From: Bacteroides faecichinchillae JCM 17102
GTDB lineage: Bacteria; Bacteroidota; Bacteroidia; Bacteroidales; Bacteroidaceae
DNA length: 36,612 nucleotides
Direction of reading: 5' to 3'
NCBI RefSeq assembly: GCF_000614145.1
Contig: NZ_BAKK01000040.1
Location: forward strand, 1 to 36,612
Below, piece after piece: positions 1 to 9,337 of the stretch; positions within the stretch are counted from its first letter, which is position 1; each line of letters begins with the position of its first letter. Below the pieces are notes generated by a model. That model was not told where the DNA came from and ran no database searches. It saw only the letters and a program-made list of their open reading frames with translations. Both the position numbers and the translations under genes were made by a program.

Positions 1-186
1 GCCATCCCGCCCAAACATAAACAGAAAGGCAAGCAACAGACCACCCAACAATCTCCAGGAAAAATGAATATCCGAGAATATTTGAGGATTGAATTCCTTC
101 CCAAACAGCCAACCTACCACCGAAAGGCCGATTACGACAGGAATAATCACATAAGAGAATCTAAAAGGTTTCTTTATCGCTTTCAC
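1..186 (-). CDS. Flippase-like integral membrane protein, N-terminal part (partial at window edge)
   Basis: The first 62 codons of a gene that runs off the left edge. It starts at a GTG (184-186) that overlaps the TGA of the upstream glycosyltransferase in a GTGA arrangement, so the two are translationally coupled. A GGAAG lies just upstream of the GTG and no in-frame ATG is nearby. The visible protein has a short basic N-terminus (VKAIKKPFRF), a first hydrophobic segment at about residues 12-28, a polar loop, and a second hydrophobic segment from about residue 45. This resembles the start of the lysylphosphatidylglycerol-synthase transmembrane / UPF0104 family, whose members are polytopic inner-membrane proteins often sited beside glycosyltransferases. 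The family call is an inference from a short piece; any polytopic membrane protein starting this way would look similar. Confidence 0.6.
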   Translation of the reverse strand, partial: MKAIKKPFRFSYVIIPVVIGLSVVGWLFGKEFNPQIFSDIHFSWRLLGGLLLAFLFMFGRDG

Positions 187-1331
187 AATTTCTTCCGTAC
201 CATTAGATTCATATACCGATCGTAAACTTCTTCTGCTACATTCTCCCAAGAACGGGCGATGGTCCGCGAAGCCTCATCTCCTACTTTAGTAATCAGACGG
301 GGTTGCCGAATTAATTCAGTAATCCTTTCAGCATAAGCATTTACGTTGTTTGTACTCAGAAAGCCGTTTGAAGAATCCGAGATGATTTCAGCTGCTGTAG
401 AATTCCTGATCATCAATGAGGGAGTATGTAAAGCAGCAGCTTCACGTACTACCAACGGTGCATTATCATACAATGAAGGAAAGAGAAATAGATCGGCAGC
501 AGCATAGTAACGTTTTAACCGTTCACGTTCAGTTATATTTCCCACAAAAGTTATTTTATCCATGAGCGATAGCTCACATGCCTTTTGTTTGATTTCCGAA
601 GCGGCATATCCTGTACCAATAAAATACATTCGAAACGACTGTTCTTTTATCCGCGCCAATGCCTCCAACAAAAAAGAGAGATTCTTTTCCCAAATATGTT
701 GTCCAACAAACAGGAACATCATTTCATCATCACTCAATTTTAACGTTTCTCTCGCCACACGTCTTAATTCTGCTATGGGTGCTCCGTCAGCAAAATCATT
801 ACCATTATCCACTACTTCAACTTTCCCTTTATATCCATATTCACGCAAAGTCTCTTCAACAGAAGCTTGAGGAATCCAAACCTCATCTGCCATCTCATAG
901 AAACGAACCACATTACGAATCAGATAATCGACTATTTTTTTACAGGGGATAGCCCGTTCAAAATCGGAACGATACTTGGAATGGAATGTAGCCACAAGAG
1001 GAATATGCTGTGATCTAGCAATACGCATTGCCAATGATCCAGAAGAAAAAGGGCAATGAGCGTGTACCAAATCAAAAGAAAGCTTATTAATACGGGCATG
1101 AAAAGGCCAATCAATGCGTGGAAAGCCCAATCGATAAGGCTTACGCATCGGAATAGGAATTGAAGAATAACGATATACCGGATAAGTTCCCTCATCCTTG
1201 GCATCAGGCACACTTGGAGTTACCACACATACGTTACCGGCTTTTTTATTCAGCCAATAAGCATAATTTTGTATCGTCAATGAAACTCCGTCCATAATCG
1301 GCGGAAAGCAATCGTTGAATAAACCTATCAT
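183..1331 (-). CDS. Glycosyltransferase family 4 (GT-B fold)
   Basis: A 382-residue protein of normal length for a GT4 retaining glycosyltransferase, which moves a sugar from a nucleotide-sugar donor to a lipid or glycan acceptor at the cytoplasmic membrane. The N-terminal acceptor domain opens with FNDCFPPIMDGV, typical of GT4 enzymes of the diacylglycerol glucosyltransferase / mannosyltransferase type. A VHAHCPF motif lies near residue 90. The C-terminal donor domain has FVGQHIWEKN near 208-217. The usual E-x7-E motif appears as D289-x7-E297 (in LYDNAPLVVREAAA), so the first acidic residue is Asp instead of Glu. The next gene begins inside this stop codon, and a membrane flippase-like partner suggests glycolipid or envelope glycan synthesis. 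A weak promoter-like TTCCTTTG (7 of 8 to TAnnTTTG) lies upstream. The acceptor and sugar cannot be told from the sequence. Confidence 0.88.
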   Translation of the reverse strand: MIGLFNDCFPPIMDGVSLTIQNYAYWLNKKAGNVCVVTPSVPDAKDEGTYPVYRYSSIPIPMRKPYRLGFPRIDWPFHARINKLSFDLVHAHCPFSSGSLAMRIARSQHIPLVATFHSKYRSDFERAIPCKKIVDYLIRNVVRFYEMADEVWIPQASVEETLREYGYKGKVEVVDNGNDFADGAPIAELRRVARETLKLSDDEMMFLFVGQHIWEKNLSFLLEALARIKEQSFRMYFIGTGYAASEIKQKACELSLMDKITFVGNITERERLKRYYAAADLFLFPSLYDNAPLVVREAAALHTPSLMIRNSTAAEIISDSSNGFLSTNNVNAYAERITELIRQPRLITKVGDEASRTIARSWENVAEEVYDRYMNLMVRKKL

Positions 1332-1493
1332 TATCTTTTATTAATATGATTGCAAAGGAACAACTCAGACATAACATTTGTTTGAAGAAGATGTTACATT
1401 CAAGAAGAGTTTTAAGCCCGGAATTTTACAACACAAACTCCTTTCCAGCGAATATTTCATAAATAAAAATTCAAAAATCAGAATTAAAAGAAT

Positions 1494-1501
1494 TATCTTT
1501 G
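1494..1501 (+). promoter_or_regulatory. Bacteroides -7 promoter element for the hydrogenase operon
   Basis: TATCTTTG matches the Bacteroides -7 consensus TAnnTTTG exactly and lies 29 bases before the chosen hydA ATG. No TTTG is present at the expected -33 distance, so only the -7 box supports it. It argues against any start for hydA upstream of about 1505. Confidence 0.55.
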
Positions 1502-1530
1502 CAGACGCTAACAACCCCTTTAAACACAAT

Positions 1531-3000
1531 ATGGCATTTACGAATAATATTATGATTGTCCGGCACAAGTTGCTGGCTGACCTTGTAAGGCTCTGGAAAA
1601 CTGATCAGTTAGTAGAAAAAATAGATCGTCTTCCCATTGAACTGAGTCCGCGCAAATCGAAACCAATGGGACGCTGCTGTGTACACAAAGAACGTGCAGT
1701 TTGGAAATATAAAACATTCCCACTAATGGGATTTGACATGACGGATGAACATGACGAACTAACTCCACTCTCTGATTATGCAAAAATAGCATTGAACCGT
1801 CCGGAACCAGTCAAGGAGAATATCATGTGCGTTATTGATGAAGCCTGCTCTTCTTGTGTACAGATCAATTATGAAATAAGTAATCTTTGTCGCGGATGTG
1901 TAGCTCGTAGTTGCTATATCAACTGTCCGAAAGATGCGATACGCTTCAAGAAAAACGGGCAAGCAATGATTGATCATGATACTTGTATCAGTTGTGGCAT
2001 CTGCCATAAGAGTTGTCCTTATCATGCAATTGTATATATCCCTGTTCCCTGCGAAGAAGCTTGTCCCGTAAAAGCGATCAGCAAAGACGAACATGGCATT
2101 GAACACATTGATGAAAGTAAATGTATCTATTGTGGAAAATGTATGAATGCATGTCCGTTCGGTGCTATCTTCGAAATCTCACAAACATTTGATGTATTGC
2201 AACGTATCCGTAAAGGTGAGAAGATGGTGGCTATCATTGCTCCATCTATTCTCGGTCAATTCCATACTTCCATTGATCGGGTATACGGAGCTTTCAAAGA
2301 AATAGGATTTACTGATATCATTGAAGTGGCCGAAGGTGCAATGATGACCACTAGCAACGAAGCCCATGAATTATTGGAGAAGCTGGAAGAAGGACAGCCA
2401 TTTATGACTACTTCGTGCTGCCCATCATACATTGAACTAGTAGAAAAACATCTTCCCGGCATAAAACCTTATGTTTCAAGCACAGGTTCGCCCATGTACT
2501 ATGCAGCGAGAATTGCTAAAGAAAAATATCCGGATGCGAAAATCGTATTCGTCGGTCCTTGCGTTGCCAAAAGAAAAGAAGTACGCCGCGATGAAGCCGT
2601 AGACTTTATCCTCACTTTTGAAGAGGTTGGTTCGATTCTTGACGGACTGGATATTCAGTTGGAAGAAGTTCAAACGTTCTCTGTCGTTCAGACTTCTGTT
2701 CGTGAAGCGCATGGCTTTGCTCAGGCTGGTGGCGTAATGGGAGCAGTCAAGGCGTATCTGAAAGAGGAAGCGGATAAGATCAATGCAATTCAGATTTCAG
2801 ATATCAACAAGAAACATATCGCAGTACTTCGTGCTGCTGCCAAGACAGGAAAAATAGCCGGACAATTTGTGGAAGTGATGGCGTGCGAAGGTGGTTGTAT
2901 TACCGGTCCTAGCACACATAATGACATTGTCTCGGGACGTCGCCAGTTGGCGCAAGAGTTGCTCAAGCGGAAAGAAAGCTATGAGACAATGGATCGATAA
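1531..3000 (+). CDS. hydA: [FeFe]-hydrogenase catalytic subunit, monomeric ferredoxin-like type
   Basis: 489 residues. It catalyses reversible proton reduction to H2, normally to dispose of fermentation electrons from reduced ferredoxin. The reading frame is open further upstream, but the -7 box at 1494-1501 makes ATG 1531 the likely start. The N-terminal third carries Cys groups for [4Fe-4S] clusters: C120GC-type, C152ISCGIC, C174EEAC and C198IYCGKC, each followed by a CP. The H-cluster domain follows, with three loops: TSCCP (T294-P298), GPCVAK (342-347) and ACEGGC (451-456). These differ from the classic group-A loops (TSCCPxW, MPCxxK, and MACxxGCxxGGG): no Trp follows TSCCPSY, Gly replaces Met in loop 2, and loop 3 ends ITGP. 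This fits one of the non-A groups; group B is my best guess. hydE overlaps its last 20 bases and the maturases hydG and hydF follow, which supports an active enzyme over a sensor. Confidence 0.9.
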   Translation: MAFTNNIMIVRHKLLADLVRLWKTDQLVEKIDRLPIELSPRKSKPMGRCCVHKERAVWKYKTFPLMGFDMTDEHDELTPLSDYAKIALNRPEPVKENIMCVIDEACSSCVQINYEISNLCRGCVARSCYINCPKDAIRFKKNGQAMIDHDTCISCGICHKSCPYHAIVYIPVPCEEACPVKAISKDEHGIEHIDESKCIYCGKCMNACPFGAIFEISQTFDVLQRIRKGEKMVAIIAPSILGQFHTSIDRVYGAFKEIGFTDIIEVAEGAMMTTSNEAHELLEKLEEGQPFMTTSCCPSYIELVEKHLPGIKPYVSSTGSPMYYAARIAKEKYPDAKIVFVGPCVAKRKEVRRDEAVDFILTFEEVGSILDGLDIQLEEVQTFSVVQTSVREAHGFAQAGGVMGAVKAYLKEEADKINAIQISDINKKHIAVLRAAAKTGKIAGQFVEVMACEGGCITGPSTHNDIVSGRRQLAQELLKRKESYETMDR

Positions 3001-4038
3001 ATTAAGACAGGAAAAAACTCTCCAATCGGAAGAATTTCGACAGTTACTAACTAAATGTGACGCGGAAACTCTGCGTCACATCAATAAGCAGGCACAAGAG
3101 GTTAGCCTACAGCATTTCGGCAACAAGATTTATATCCGCGGGCTGATTGAAGTCAGCAATTATTGCCGGAATAACTGTTTCTATTGCGGTATCCGAAAAG
3201 GGAATCCTCATATTAAACGTTATCGATTGAGTATGGAAAGCATACTTGATTGTTGTAAAGAAGGATATGCACTCGGATTCCGAACTTTCGTGCTACAAGG
3301 TGGAGAAGATCCCGGTTTGACAGATGACCGGATAGAAGCCATTGTAGTGGCGATCCGAGAACAGTATCCCGATTGTGCCATCACCTTATCGCTCGGTGAA
3401 AAACCATACGAAACCTACCAACGTTTTTTCCAAGCAGGGGCAAACCGGTATCTTTTACGGCATGAAACTTATAATGAAATTCATTACAGCCAATTGCATC
3501 CTGCTGAGATGTCTTGCAAACATCGGATACAATGTTTGCGGAATTTAAAAGAAATCGGTTATCAAACCGGATCGGGAATCATGGTCGGTAGCCCGGGACA
3601 GACAGTAGAACATCTCATACAGGATATTCTATTCATCGAAAAGTTACGTCCGGAAATGATTGGTATCGGACCTTTCCTACCCCATCATGATACACCTTTT
3701 GCACAATTTCCAAATGGAACAGTAGAACAAACATTGCTTTTATTATCTATCTTTCGACTCATGCACCTTCAGCACTGATTCCGGCAACAACAGCGCTTGC
3801 CACTCTAGCGCCCGACGGACGGGAAAGAGGTATCTTAGCAGGTGCTAATGTAGTCATGCCCAACCTATCGCCACGCGATGAACGGAAAAAATATGAATTA
3901 TATAACAACAAGGCTTCTCTGGGAGCTGAATCGGCCGAAGGATTAATACTCTTGCAAAAACAATTGCAATCCATCGGATATGAGATTTCGACTGACAGAG
4001 GGGACTTCAAACATGAGATGTTGAAAAACGAGAGTTGA
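2981..4038 (+). CDS. hydE: [FeFe]-hydrogenase radical SAM maturase HydE, interrupted by a one-base frameshift
   Basis: HydE is a radical SAM enzyme that acts with HydG to build the 2Fe subcluster of the H-cluster. ATG 2981 lies inside the end of hydA (20-base overlap) and gives the normal HydE N-terminus; a longer open frame from 2891 lies wholly inside hydA. The radical SAM motif is C62-x3-C66-x2-C69 (CRNNCFYC). The frame hits TGA at 3776-3778, but the protein continues without loss in the +1 frame: SALIPATTALATLAPDGRE, then GILAGANVVMPNLSP and a normal C-terminus ending at 4038. Adding one C to the CC at 3766-3767 restores a 352-residue protein reading LMHPSALIP across the join, the usual length of the family. 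The gene is therefore either a recent one-base deletion mutant or carries a sequence error. The matching one-C deficit in hisS favours error. Confidence 0.88.
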
Positions 4039-4056
4039 GAATTTAAATAGAAAACT

Positions 4057-5478
4057 ATGATATACCAAGCAGATTCATCGAAAGCAGAAGAGTTTATCAA
4101 CCACGAAGAGATTCTGGAAACTCTGGAGTATGCACAGGCTAATAAGAATAACCGTGTTTTGATAGAGCAACTTATCGAAAAAGCTGCTCTCTGCAAAGGA
4201 CTGACTCACAAGGAAGCGGCTTTACTATTGGAGTGCAATCAGCCTGACCTGATAGAAAGAATCTTTCATCTTGCCAAAGATATCAAACAAAAGTTTTATG
4301 GCAATCGTATTGTGATGTTTGCCCCACTTTATCTGTCTAATTATTGTGTCAATGGTTGCATCTATTGTCCGTATCATGCTAAGAATAAAACAATTGCCCG
4401 TAAAAAACTAACGCAAGAGGAAATCTGCAAAGAAGTAATTGCACTACAGGATATGGGGCATAAACGTCTGGCACTTGAAGCCGGTGAACATCCTTCGTTG
4501 AATCCGATAGAATATATTCTGGAATCCATCCAAACGATTTACAGCATCAAGCATAAAAACGGGGCAATCCGACGGGTTAATGTGAATATCGCTGCTACTA
4601 CAGTAGAAAATTACCGCCGCCTGAAAGAAGTGGGAATCGGCACATATATTCTATTCCAGGAAACTTACCACAAAGAAAACTATGAGAATCTCCATCCCAC
4701 TGGTCCAAAAAGTAATTACGCCTACCATACGGAAGCTATGGATCGTGCTATGGAAGGAGGAATCGACGATGTAGGAATGGGGGTACTTTTCGGTCTGAAT
4801 ACGTTCCGATATGATTTCGTAGGATTGCTAATGCACGCCGAACATCTGGAAGCCCGATTCGGAGTAGGTCCGCATACTATCAGCGTGCCTCGTATTTGTT
4901 CGGCAGACGATATAGATGCGAGAGATTTTCCCAATGCGATCTCTGACGAGATATTCAGTAAAATTGTAGCGGTTATCCGAATTGCCGTTCCTTATACAGG
5001 AATGATAATCTCGACTCGTGAATCACAAGAATCTCGTAGAAAGGTGCTAGAACTAGGGATTTCACAGATAAGTGGCGGTTCCCGTACTAGTGTCGGCGGA
5101 TATGCAGAAACAGAACTTCCAACAAATAATTCTGCTCAGTTTGATGTAAGCGATACCCGGTCATTGGATGAGGTAGTAAATTGGTTACTCGAGCTGGGAT
5201 ATATTCCTAGTTTCTGTACTGCCTGTTATCGGGAAGGACGAACCGGAGACCGTTTTATGTCATTGGTCAAATCCGGCCAAATTGCCAATTGCTGTGGACC
5301 GAATGCTTTAATGACTCTGAAAGAATATCTGGAAGATTATGCCTCGGAAGATACTCGAAAAAAAGGAGTCTTTTTGATTCAAAAGGAAGTAGAAGGAATA
5401 CCAAACCCAAAAATCAGAAAAATAGCAATTAGAAACTTAAAAGAGATAACTGAAGGCAAAAGAGACTTTAGATTCTAA
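4057..5478 (+). CDS. hydG: [FeFe]-hydrogenase radical SAM maturase HydG (tyrosine lyase)
   Basis: 473 residues, the normal length. HydG cleaves tyrosine to supply the CO and cyanide ligands of the H-cluster as an iron-cysteine-CO-CN synthon. The radical SAM cluster motif is C97-x3-C101-x2-C104 (CVNGCIYC) in the N-terminal TIM barrel. The C-terminal auxiliary cluster motif that sets HydG apart from ThiH is intact: C387-x2-C390 in CTACYREGRTGDRFM, then C413 in NCCGPN, giving CX2CX22C. It starts 18 bases after the hydE stop and belongs to the same transcript. The start ATG is the first in the frame and gives the usual short N-terminal extension before the barrel. All key residues are present. 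Confidence 0.96.
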   Translation: MIYQADSSKAEEFINHEEILETLEYAQANKNNRVLIEQLIEKAALCKGLTHKEAALLLECNQPDLIERIFHLAKDIKQKFYGNRIVMFAPLYLSNYCVNGCIYCPYHAKNKTIARKKLTQEEICKEVIALQDMGHKRLALEAGEHPSLNPIEYILESIQTIYSIKHKNGAIRRVNVNIAATTVENYRRLKEVGIGTYILFQETYHKENYENLHPTGPKSNYAYHTEAMDRAMEGGIDDVGMGVLFGLNTFRYDFVGLLMHAEHLEARFGVGPHTISVPRICSADDIDARDFPNAISDEIFSKIVAVIRIAVPYTGMIISTRESQESRRKVLELGISQISGGSRTSVGGYAETELPTNNSAQFDVSDTRSLDEVVNWLLELGYIPSFCTACYREGRTGDRFMSLVKSGQIANCCGPNALMTLKEYLEDYASEDTRKKGVFLIQKEVEGIPNPKIRKIAIRNLKEITEGKRDFRF

Positions 5479-5497
5479 ATAATAAAATGTAGTTTTG
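5467..5497 (+). promoter_or_regulatory. Possible internal promoter before hydF
   Basis: TAGTTTTG (5490-5497) fits TAnnTTTG, with TTTA (5467-5470) 19 bases upstream in place of TTTG. The 52-base gap between hydG and hydF is the widest in this operon, so a secondary start for hydF and the peptidase gene is possible. This is a pattern match only. Confidence 0.35.
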
Positions 5498-5530
5498 TAG
5501 CAATCATTCATTTCATACCAACCATAAATT

Positions 5531-6739
5531 ATGAGTTTATCAGATACTCCAAATGCCAACCGGCTACATATCACTCTACTCGGAAAGCGTAATAGTGGAA
5601 AATCGTCTCTCATTAACGCATTGACGGGACAGGAGGTAGCTCTTGTCTCCGACACTCCGGGTACTACGACTGATCCTGTATCGAAAGCTATGGAAATTCA
5701 GGGAATAGGTCCTTGTCTGTTTATCGATACACCGGGATTCGATGATGAAGGGAAATTGGGAAAGATGCGTATTGAAAAAACCCAAAAGGCGATAGAGAAA
5801 ACAGATATTGCTATTATGATTTGTGGAGGTGACGCTACAGATGAAGAACCGGAGCTGAAAGAGGAACTCTATTGGTATGAACAACTGAAAGAAAGGAATA
5901 TTCCGATTATTTTTCTAATCAACAAAATGGATATTCGGAAAACGACAGAATCTCTTGCCAAACATATAAGAGAGCTTTTAGGAAATAATCCTATTTTAGT
6001 CAGTACCAAAGAATGGACAGGTATTGAGCAGATCCGTCTGGCTATTCTTGAAAAGCTACCTACAACGTTTGAAGAACAAAGTATCACCGGTAAACTTGTG
6101 ACTGAAAACGATCTTGTATTACTTGTTATGCCTCAAGATATTCAGGCTCCTAAAGGCAGACTGATCTTGCCACAAGTACAAACGATTCGTGAATTACTAG
6201 ACAAGAAGTGCCTCATTGCAACATGTACTACCGACAAACTGTCGGAAACATTAAAAGTATTTGCCCGTCCTCCAAAATTAATTATTACGGACTCACAAGT
6301 TTTCAAAACAGTTTATGAACAGAAGCCGGAAGAGAGTAAACTCACGTCCTTTTCCATTCTTTTTGCCGGTTATAAGGGGGATATTCATTTCTATATCGAA
6401 AGTGCTGCTGCCATTGAAAGTCTGACAGAATCATCACGCGTGTTAATAGCCGAAGCATGTACCCATGCTCCACTTTCAGAGGATATAGGAAGAGTAAAAC
6501 TCCCACGATTATTACGAAAAAGAATTGGTGAGAAGTTATCCATCGACATGGTTTCGGGTACTGACTTTCCAGAAGATTTAACTCCATATTCGTTAGTCAT
6601 ACATTGTGGAGCTTGCATGTTCAACCGTAAATATGTACTCAACCGCATTGAACGTGCCCGAGAACAAAAGATACCTATGACAAATTATGGAGTAGCTATC
6701 GCTTTCTTAAACGAAATATTGGAACACATCGAATACTAA
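5531..6739 (+). CDS. hydF: [FeFe]-hydrogenase maturation GTPase HydF
   Basis: 402 residues. HydF is the scaffold that carries the 2Fe subcluster made by HydE and HydG and delivers it to apo-HydA. The N-terminal GTPase domain has a P-loop (GKRNSGKSS from G18), a TPGTTTDP switch region near 41-48, DTPG near 63-67, and NKMD near 132. The C-terminal cluster-binding motif is complete: C310-T-H312, then 45 residues, then H358-C359-G-A-C362, matching the CxH...HCxxC pattern of HydF. It follows hydG by 52 bases and is followed by the S9 peptidase after 21 bases. With hydA, hydE and hydG it completes the known minimal set for H-cluster assembly. Confidence 0.96.
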   Translation: MSLSDTPNANRLHITLLGKRNSGKSSLINALTGQEVALVSDTPGTTTDPVSKAMEIQGIGPCLFIDTPGFDDEGKLGKMRIEKTQKAIEKTDIAIMICGGDATDEEPELKEELYWYEQLKERNIPIIFLINKMDIRKTTESLAKHIRELLGNNPILVSTKEWTGIEQIRLAILEKLPTTFEEQSITGKLVTENDLVLLVMPQDIQAPKGRLILPQVQTIRELLDKKCLIATCTTDKLSETLKVFARPPKLIITDSQVFKTVYEQKPEESKLTSFSILFAGYKGDIHFYIESAAAIESLTESSRVLIAEACTHAPLSEDIGRVKLPRLLRKRIGEKLSIDMVSGTDFPEDLTPYSLVIHCGACMFNRKYVLNRIERAREQKIPMTNYGVAIAFLNEILEHIEY

Positions 6740-6760
6740 TACTTATAAAATACACTGCAC

Positions 6761-9298
6761 ATGAAAAAGAAAAAAATGATTTTAGCCATTTTTCTGGCAA
6801 CCGGCGTTATTCTCCAAGCACAGGACAGATTGACGCAATACCAAGTTCGTAATGCAATTGATGTACGTACTCCTATTATGAACGACAGTATCAATCCAAA
6901 AGGAGAAAAGTATGCGACTAAAATGTTACTTCAGACTCCGGTAGTATTGGACTTACCCGATGCACCTACGCAAACGCTTACTGTAGACACCACCGGATTT
7001 CTAAAACTAACGAAAGCTGAGAAAGACAGTAAAATCTATTTGCTCAAGACACAAATTAGAGCAGACCGTTTCGTTAAAGGTAAGTTAAAAGTTACTTCAC
7101 CTGTACGCTGGGAAGCTTTCATTGATGGAGTTTCCAAACACAAAAAGGAGAATGTCGAAGATAGCATCACCTCTGCCTCTTCCCATGAAATTGCTATTAG
7201 CTTGGAACCGGAACGAGATTATGAAATTACATTCAAACTACTTTCTACTTCCGAAGATAAAGCCATACCCACGCTAAAAAGTGAATTTATAAAAGACAAG
7301 AAATTCAAAGATATTACCTGCATTTTGGACCCAAATGCAAAAAAACGTTTTGCTCTCGACAATACAGTCTACGGAAACAAGGTTATTGCTGTATCCATCT
7401 CTCCCAGTGGAAAATATCTATTAACCCGCTATTGGAACAACCACTCTGCCAAGCGTTCACGCATCTATTGCGAACTCACCGACCTGAAAAGCGGAAAAGT
7501 GATTTTAGAAAATGTAAAGGATGGCATGCGCTGGATGCCGAAAAGCGATAAGTTGTATTACACTGCTACTGCTTCTAGCGGAAATGATGTACTTACATTC
7601 GATCCTGCTACGTTACAGGAAGAAACAATTCTAAAAGGAATTCCCGAACAGAATTTCACATGGTCGCCTACTGAGGAGTATCTTATTTATTATCCTTACG
7701 AAGAAGGAGAAAAGGAAACAGGGAATTTACGCCGTATTGTCAGTCCGGCAGACCGCATTCCAAATACTCGCGGACGCAGTTTCCTTGCTAAGTATAATAT
7801 AATCGATGGAGTTTCCGAACGTTTAACTTACGGTAATCACAGTACCTATTTACAAGACATTTCTCCGGACGGTAGATATCTGATATACAGTACTTCAAGG
7901 GAGAATATCACCCAACGTCCTTACTCCCTGTCTTCTCTTTATCTCGTTGATTTGGAAACACTGAAAGTAGATACTCTTTTCCACGAAGAACGATTTCTGG
8001 GAGGAGCAAAGTATTCTCCGGACGGAAAAAAACTATTACTAACTGCAAGCCCCGAAGCTTTTGGGGGGATTGGTAAAAATTGCGGCAATCATCCTATTGC
8101 CAATGATTACGACACTCAGGCATTTATTATGGATTTGGCTACCCGTAAGATGGAACCGATCACCAAAGACTTCAATCCTACCGTCAGTCTTTTGCAATGG
8201 AACCGAGGAGATGGATGTATCTACTTCAACACGGATGATGGTGACTGCAAAAACATTTACCGCTATTCTCCCAAAAGCAATGAATTTGAAAAGTTGAATT
8301 TAGAAACAGATGTTACCGGGTCTTTCACATTAGCAGAAAATAATCCATGGATAGCAGCTTATATCGGTCAATCAGATCATAATACAGGTGTTGCCTACCT
8401 ATATGATATGAAAAAGAAAACGTCCCGATTGTTGGCAGATCCGATGAAACCAATTCTGGAAAAAATTGAATTAGGAAAAACCGAACCTTGGAATTTTACG
8501 GCCTCAGACGGAACTGTAATTACAGGAAAAATGTGTTTACCTCCCAATTTTGATCCAAATAAGAAATATCCGATGATTGTATATTATTACGGTGGAACGA
8601 CTCCTACAACCCGCGGTATCAGTAGCCCGTATTGTGCACAGTTATTTGCCTCGCGAGATTATGTAGTATATGTCATCCAGCCTAGCGGCACGATCGGTTT
8701 CGGACAAGAGTTTTCTGCCCGTCACGTCAATGCTTGGGGAAAGCGTACTGCCGATGATATTATTGAAGGAACAAAGCAATTTTGTAAAGCACATCCGTTT
8801 GTAGACGAGAAACGAATCGGATGTATTGGTGCTTCTTATGGTGGATTTATGACTCAGTATTTGCAGACTCAAACTGACATCTTTGCGGCCGCTGTATCAC
8901 ATGCAGGTATCAGTAATGTAACCAGTTACTGGGGAGAAGGTTACTGGGGCTATGGATATAATTCTATTGCTGCCGCTGACAGCTATCCATGGAATAATCC
9001 CGAACTGTTTACCAAACAAGGTTCTCTGTTCAATGCAGATAAAATCAACACTCCATTGTTGCTATTGCATGGAACTGTCGATACTAATGTGCCTATCGGG
9101 GAAAGTATTCAGCTTTTCAATGCTCTCAAAATATTAGGAAAAACAGTCGAATTCATCACCGTAGATGGAGAGAACCATTTTATCTCGGATTACGATAAAC
9201 GCATCAAATGGCATAATTCTATCATGGCTTGGTTTGCACGATGGCTGCAAGAACGACCGGAATGGTGGAATGAAATGTATCCAGAACGACATCTATAA
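6761..9298 (+). CDS. Secreted S9-family serine peptidase (prolyl oligopeptidase / DPP-IV-like)
   Basis: 845 residues with a cleavable signal peptide (MKKKKMILAIFLATGVILQAQ), so probably periplasmic. The N-terminal half has repeated segments of beta-propeller type, such as SPSGKYLL, SPDGRYLIY and SPDGKKLLL, as in the S9 propeller that gates the active site. The C-terminal alpha/beta hydrolase domain carries the triad: Ser692 in GASYGGF, Asp774 in GTVDTNVP and His806 in GENHF. The gene is only 21 bases after hydF on the same strand and ends at a terminator, so it may share the hydrogenase transcript, but no functional link is known to me. Exact specificity (post-proline dipeptidyl peptidase or broader) is not settled by the sequence. 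Confidence 0.9.
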   Translation: MKKKKMILAIFLATGVILQAQDRLTQYQVRNAIDVRTPIMNDSINPKGEKYATKMLLQTPVVLDLPDAPTQTLTVDTTGFLKLTKAEKDSKIYLLKTQIRADRFVKGKLKVTSPVRWEAFIDGVSKHKKENVEDSITSASSHEIAISLEPERDYEITFKLLSTSEDKAIPTLKSEFIKDKKFKDITCILDPNAKKRFALDNTVYGNKVIAVSISPSGKYLLTRYWNNHSAKRSRIYCELTDLKSGKVILENVKDGMRWMPKSDKLYYTATASSGNDVLTFDPATLQEETILKGIPEQNFTWSPTEEYLIYYPYEEGEKETGNLRRIVSPADRIPNTRGRSFLAKYNIIDGVSERLTYGNHSTYLQDISPDGRYLIYSTSRENITQRPYSLSSLYLVDLETLKVDTLFHEERFLGGAKYSPDGKKLLLTASPEAFGGIGKNCGNHPIANDYDTQAFIMDLATRKMEPITKDFNPTVSLLQWNRGDGCIYFNTDDGDCKNIYRYSPKSNEFEKLNLETDVTGSFTLAENNPWIAAYIGQSDHNTGVAYLYDMKKKTSRLLADPMKPILEKIELGKTEPWNFTASDGTVITGKMCLPPNFDPNKKYPMIVYYYGGTTPTTRGISSPYCAQLFASRDYVVYVIQPSGTIGFGQEFSARHVNAWGKRTADDIIEGTKQFCKAHPFVDEKRIGCIGASYGGFMTQYLQTQTDIFAAAVSHAGISNVTSYWGEGYWGYGYNSIAAADSYPWNNPELFTKQGSLFNADKINTPLLLLHGTVDTNVPIGESIQLFNALKILGKTVEFITVDGENHFISDYDKRIKWHNSIMAWFARWLQERPEWWNEMYPERHL

Positions 9299-9337
9299 AA
9301 GGAATAAATTCATCTAAATCTCATTATCTTATATTCT

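Noticed and set aside
1378..1530. N-terminal extension of hydA by 51 codons
   Set aside because: It would start upstream of the exact -7 promoter box at 1494-1501, and the extra residues have no hydrogenase character.
2891..2980. Longer hydE start inside hydA
   Set aside because: The added residues are an out-of-frame reading of conserved hydA sequence; ATG 2981 gives the family's normal N-terminus.
3755..3790. Programmed ribosomal frameshift in hydE
   Set aside because: No slippery heptamer, downstream pseudoknot or internal Shine-Dalgarno is visible, and the same one-C deficit occurs in hisS, which favours error or mutation.
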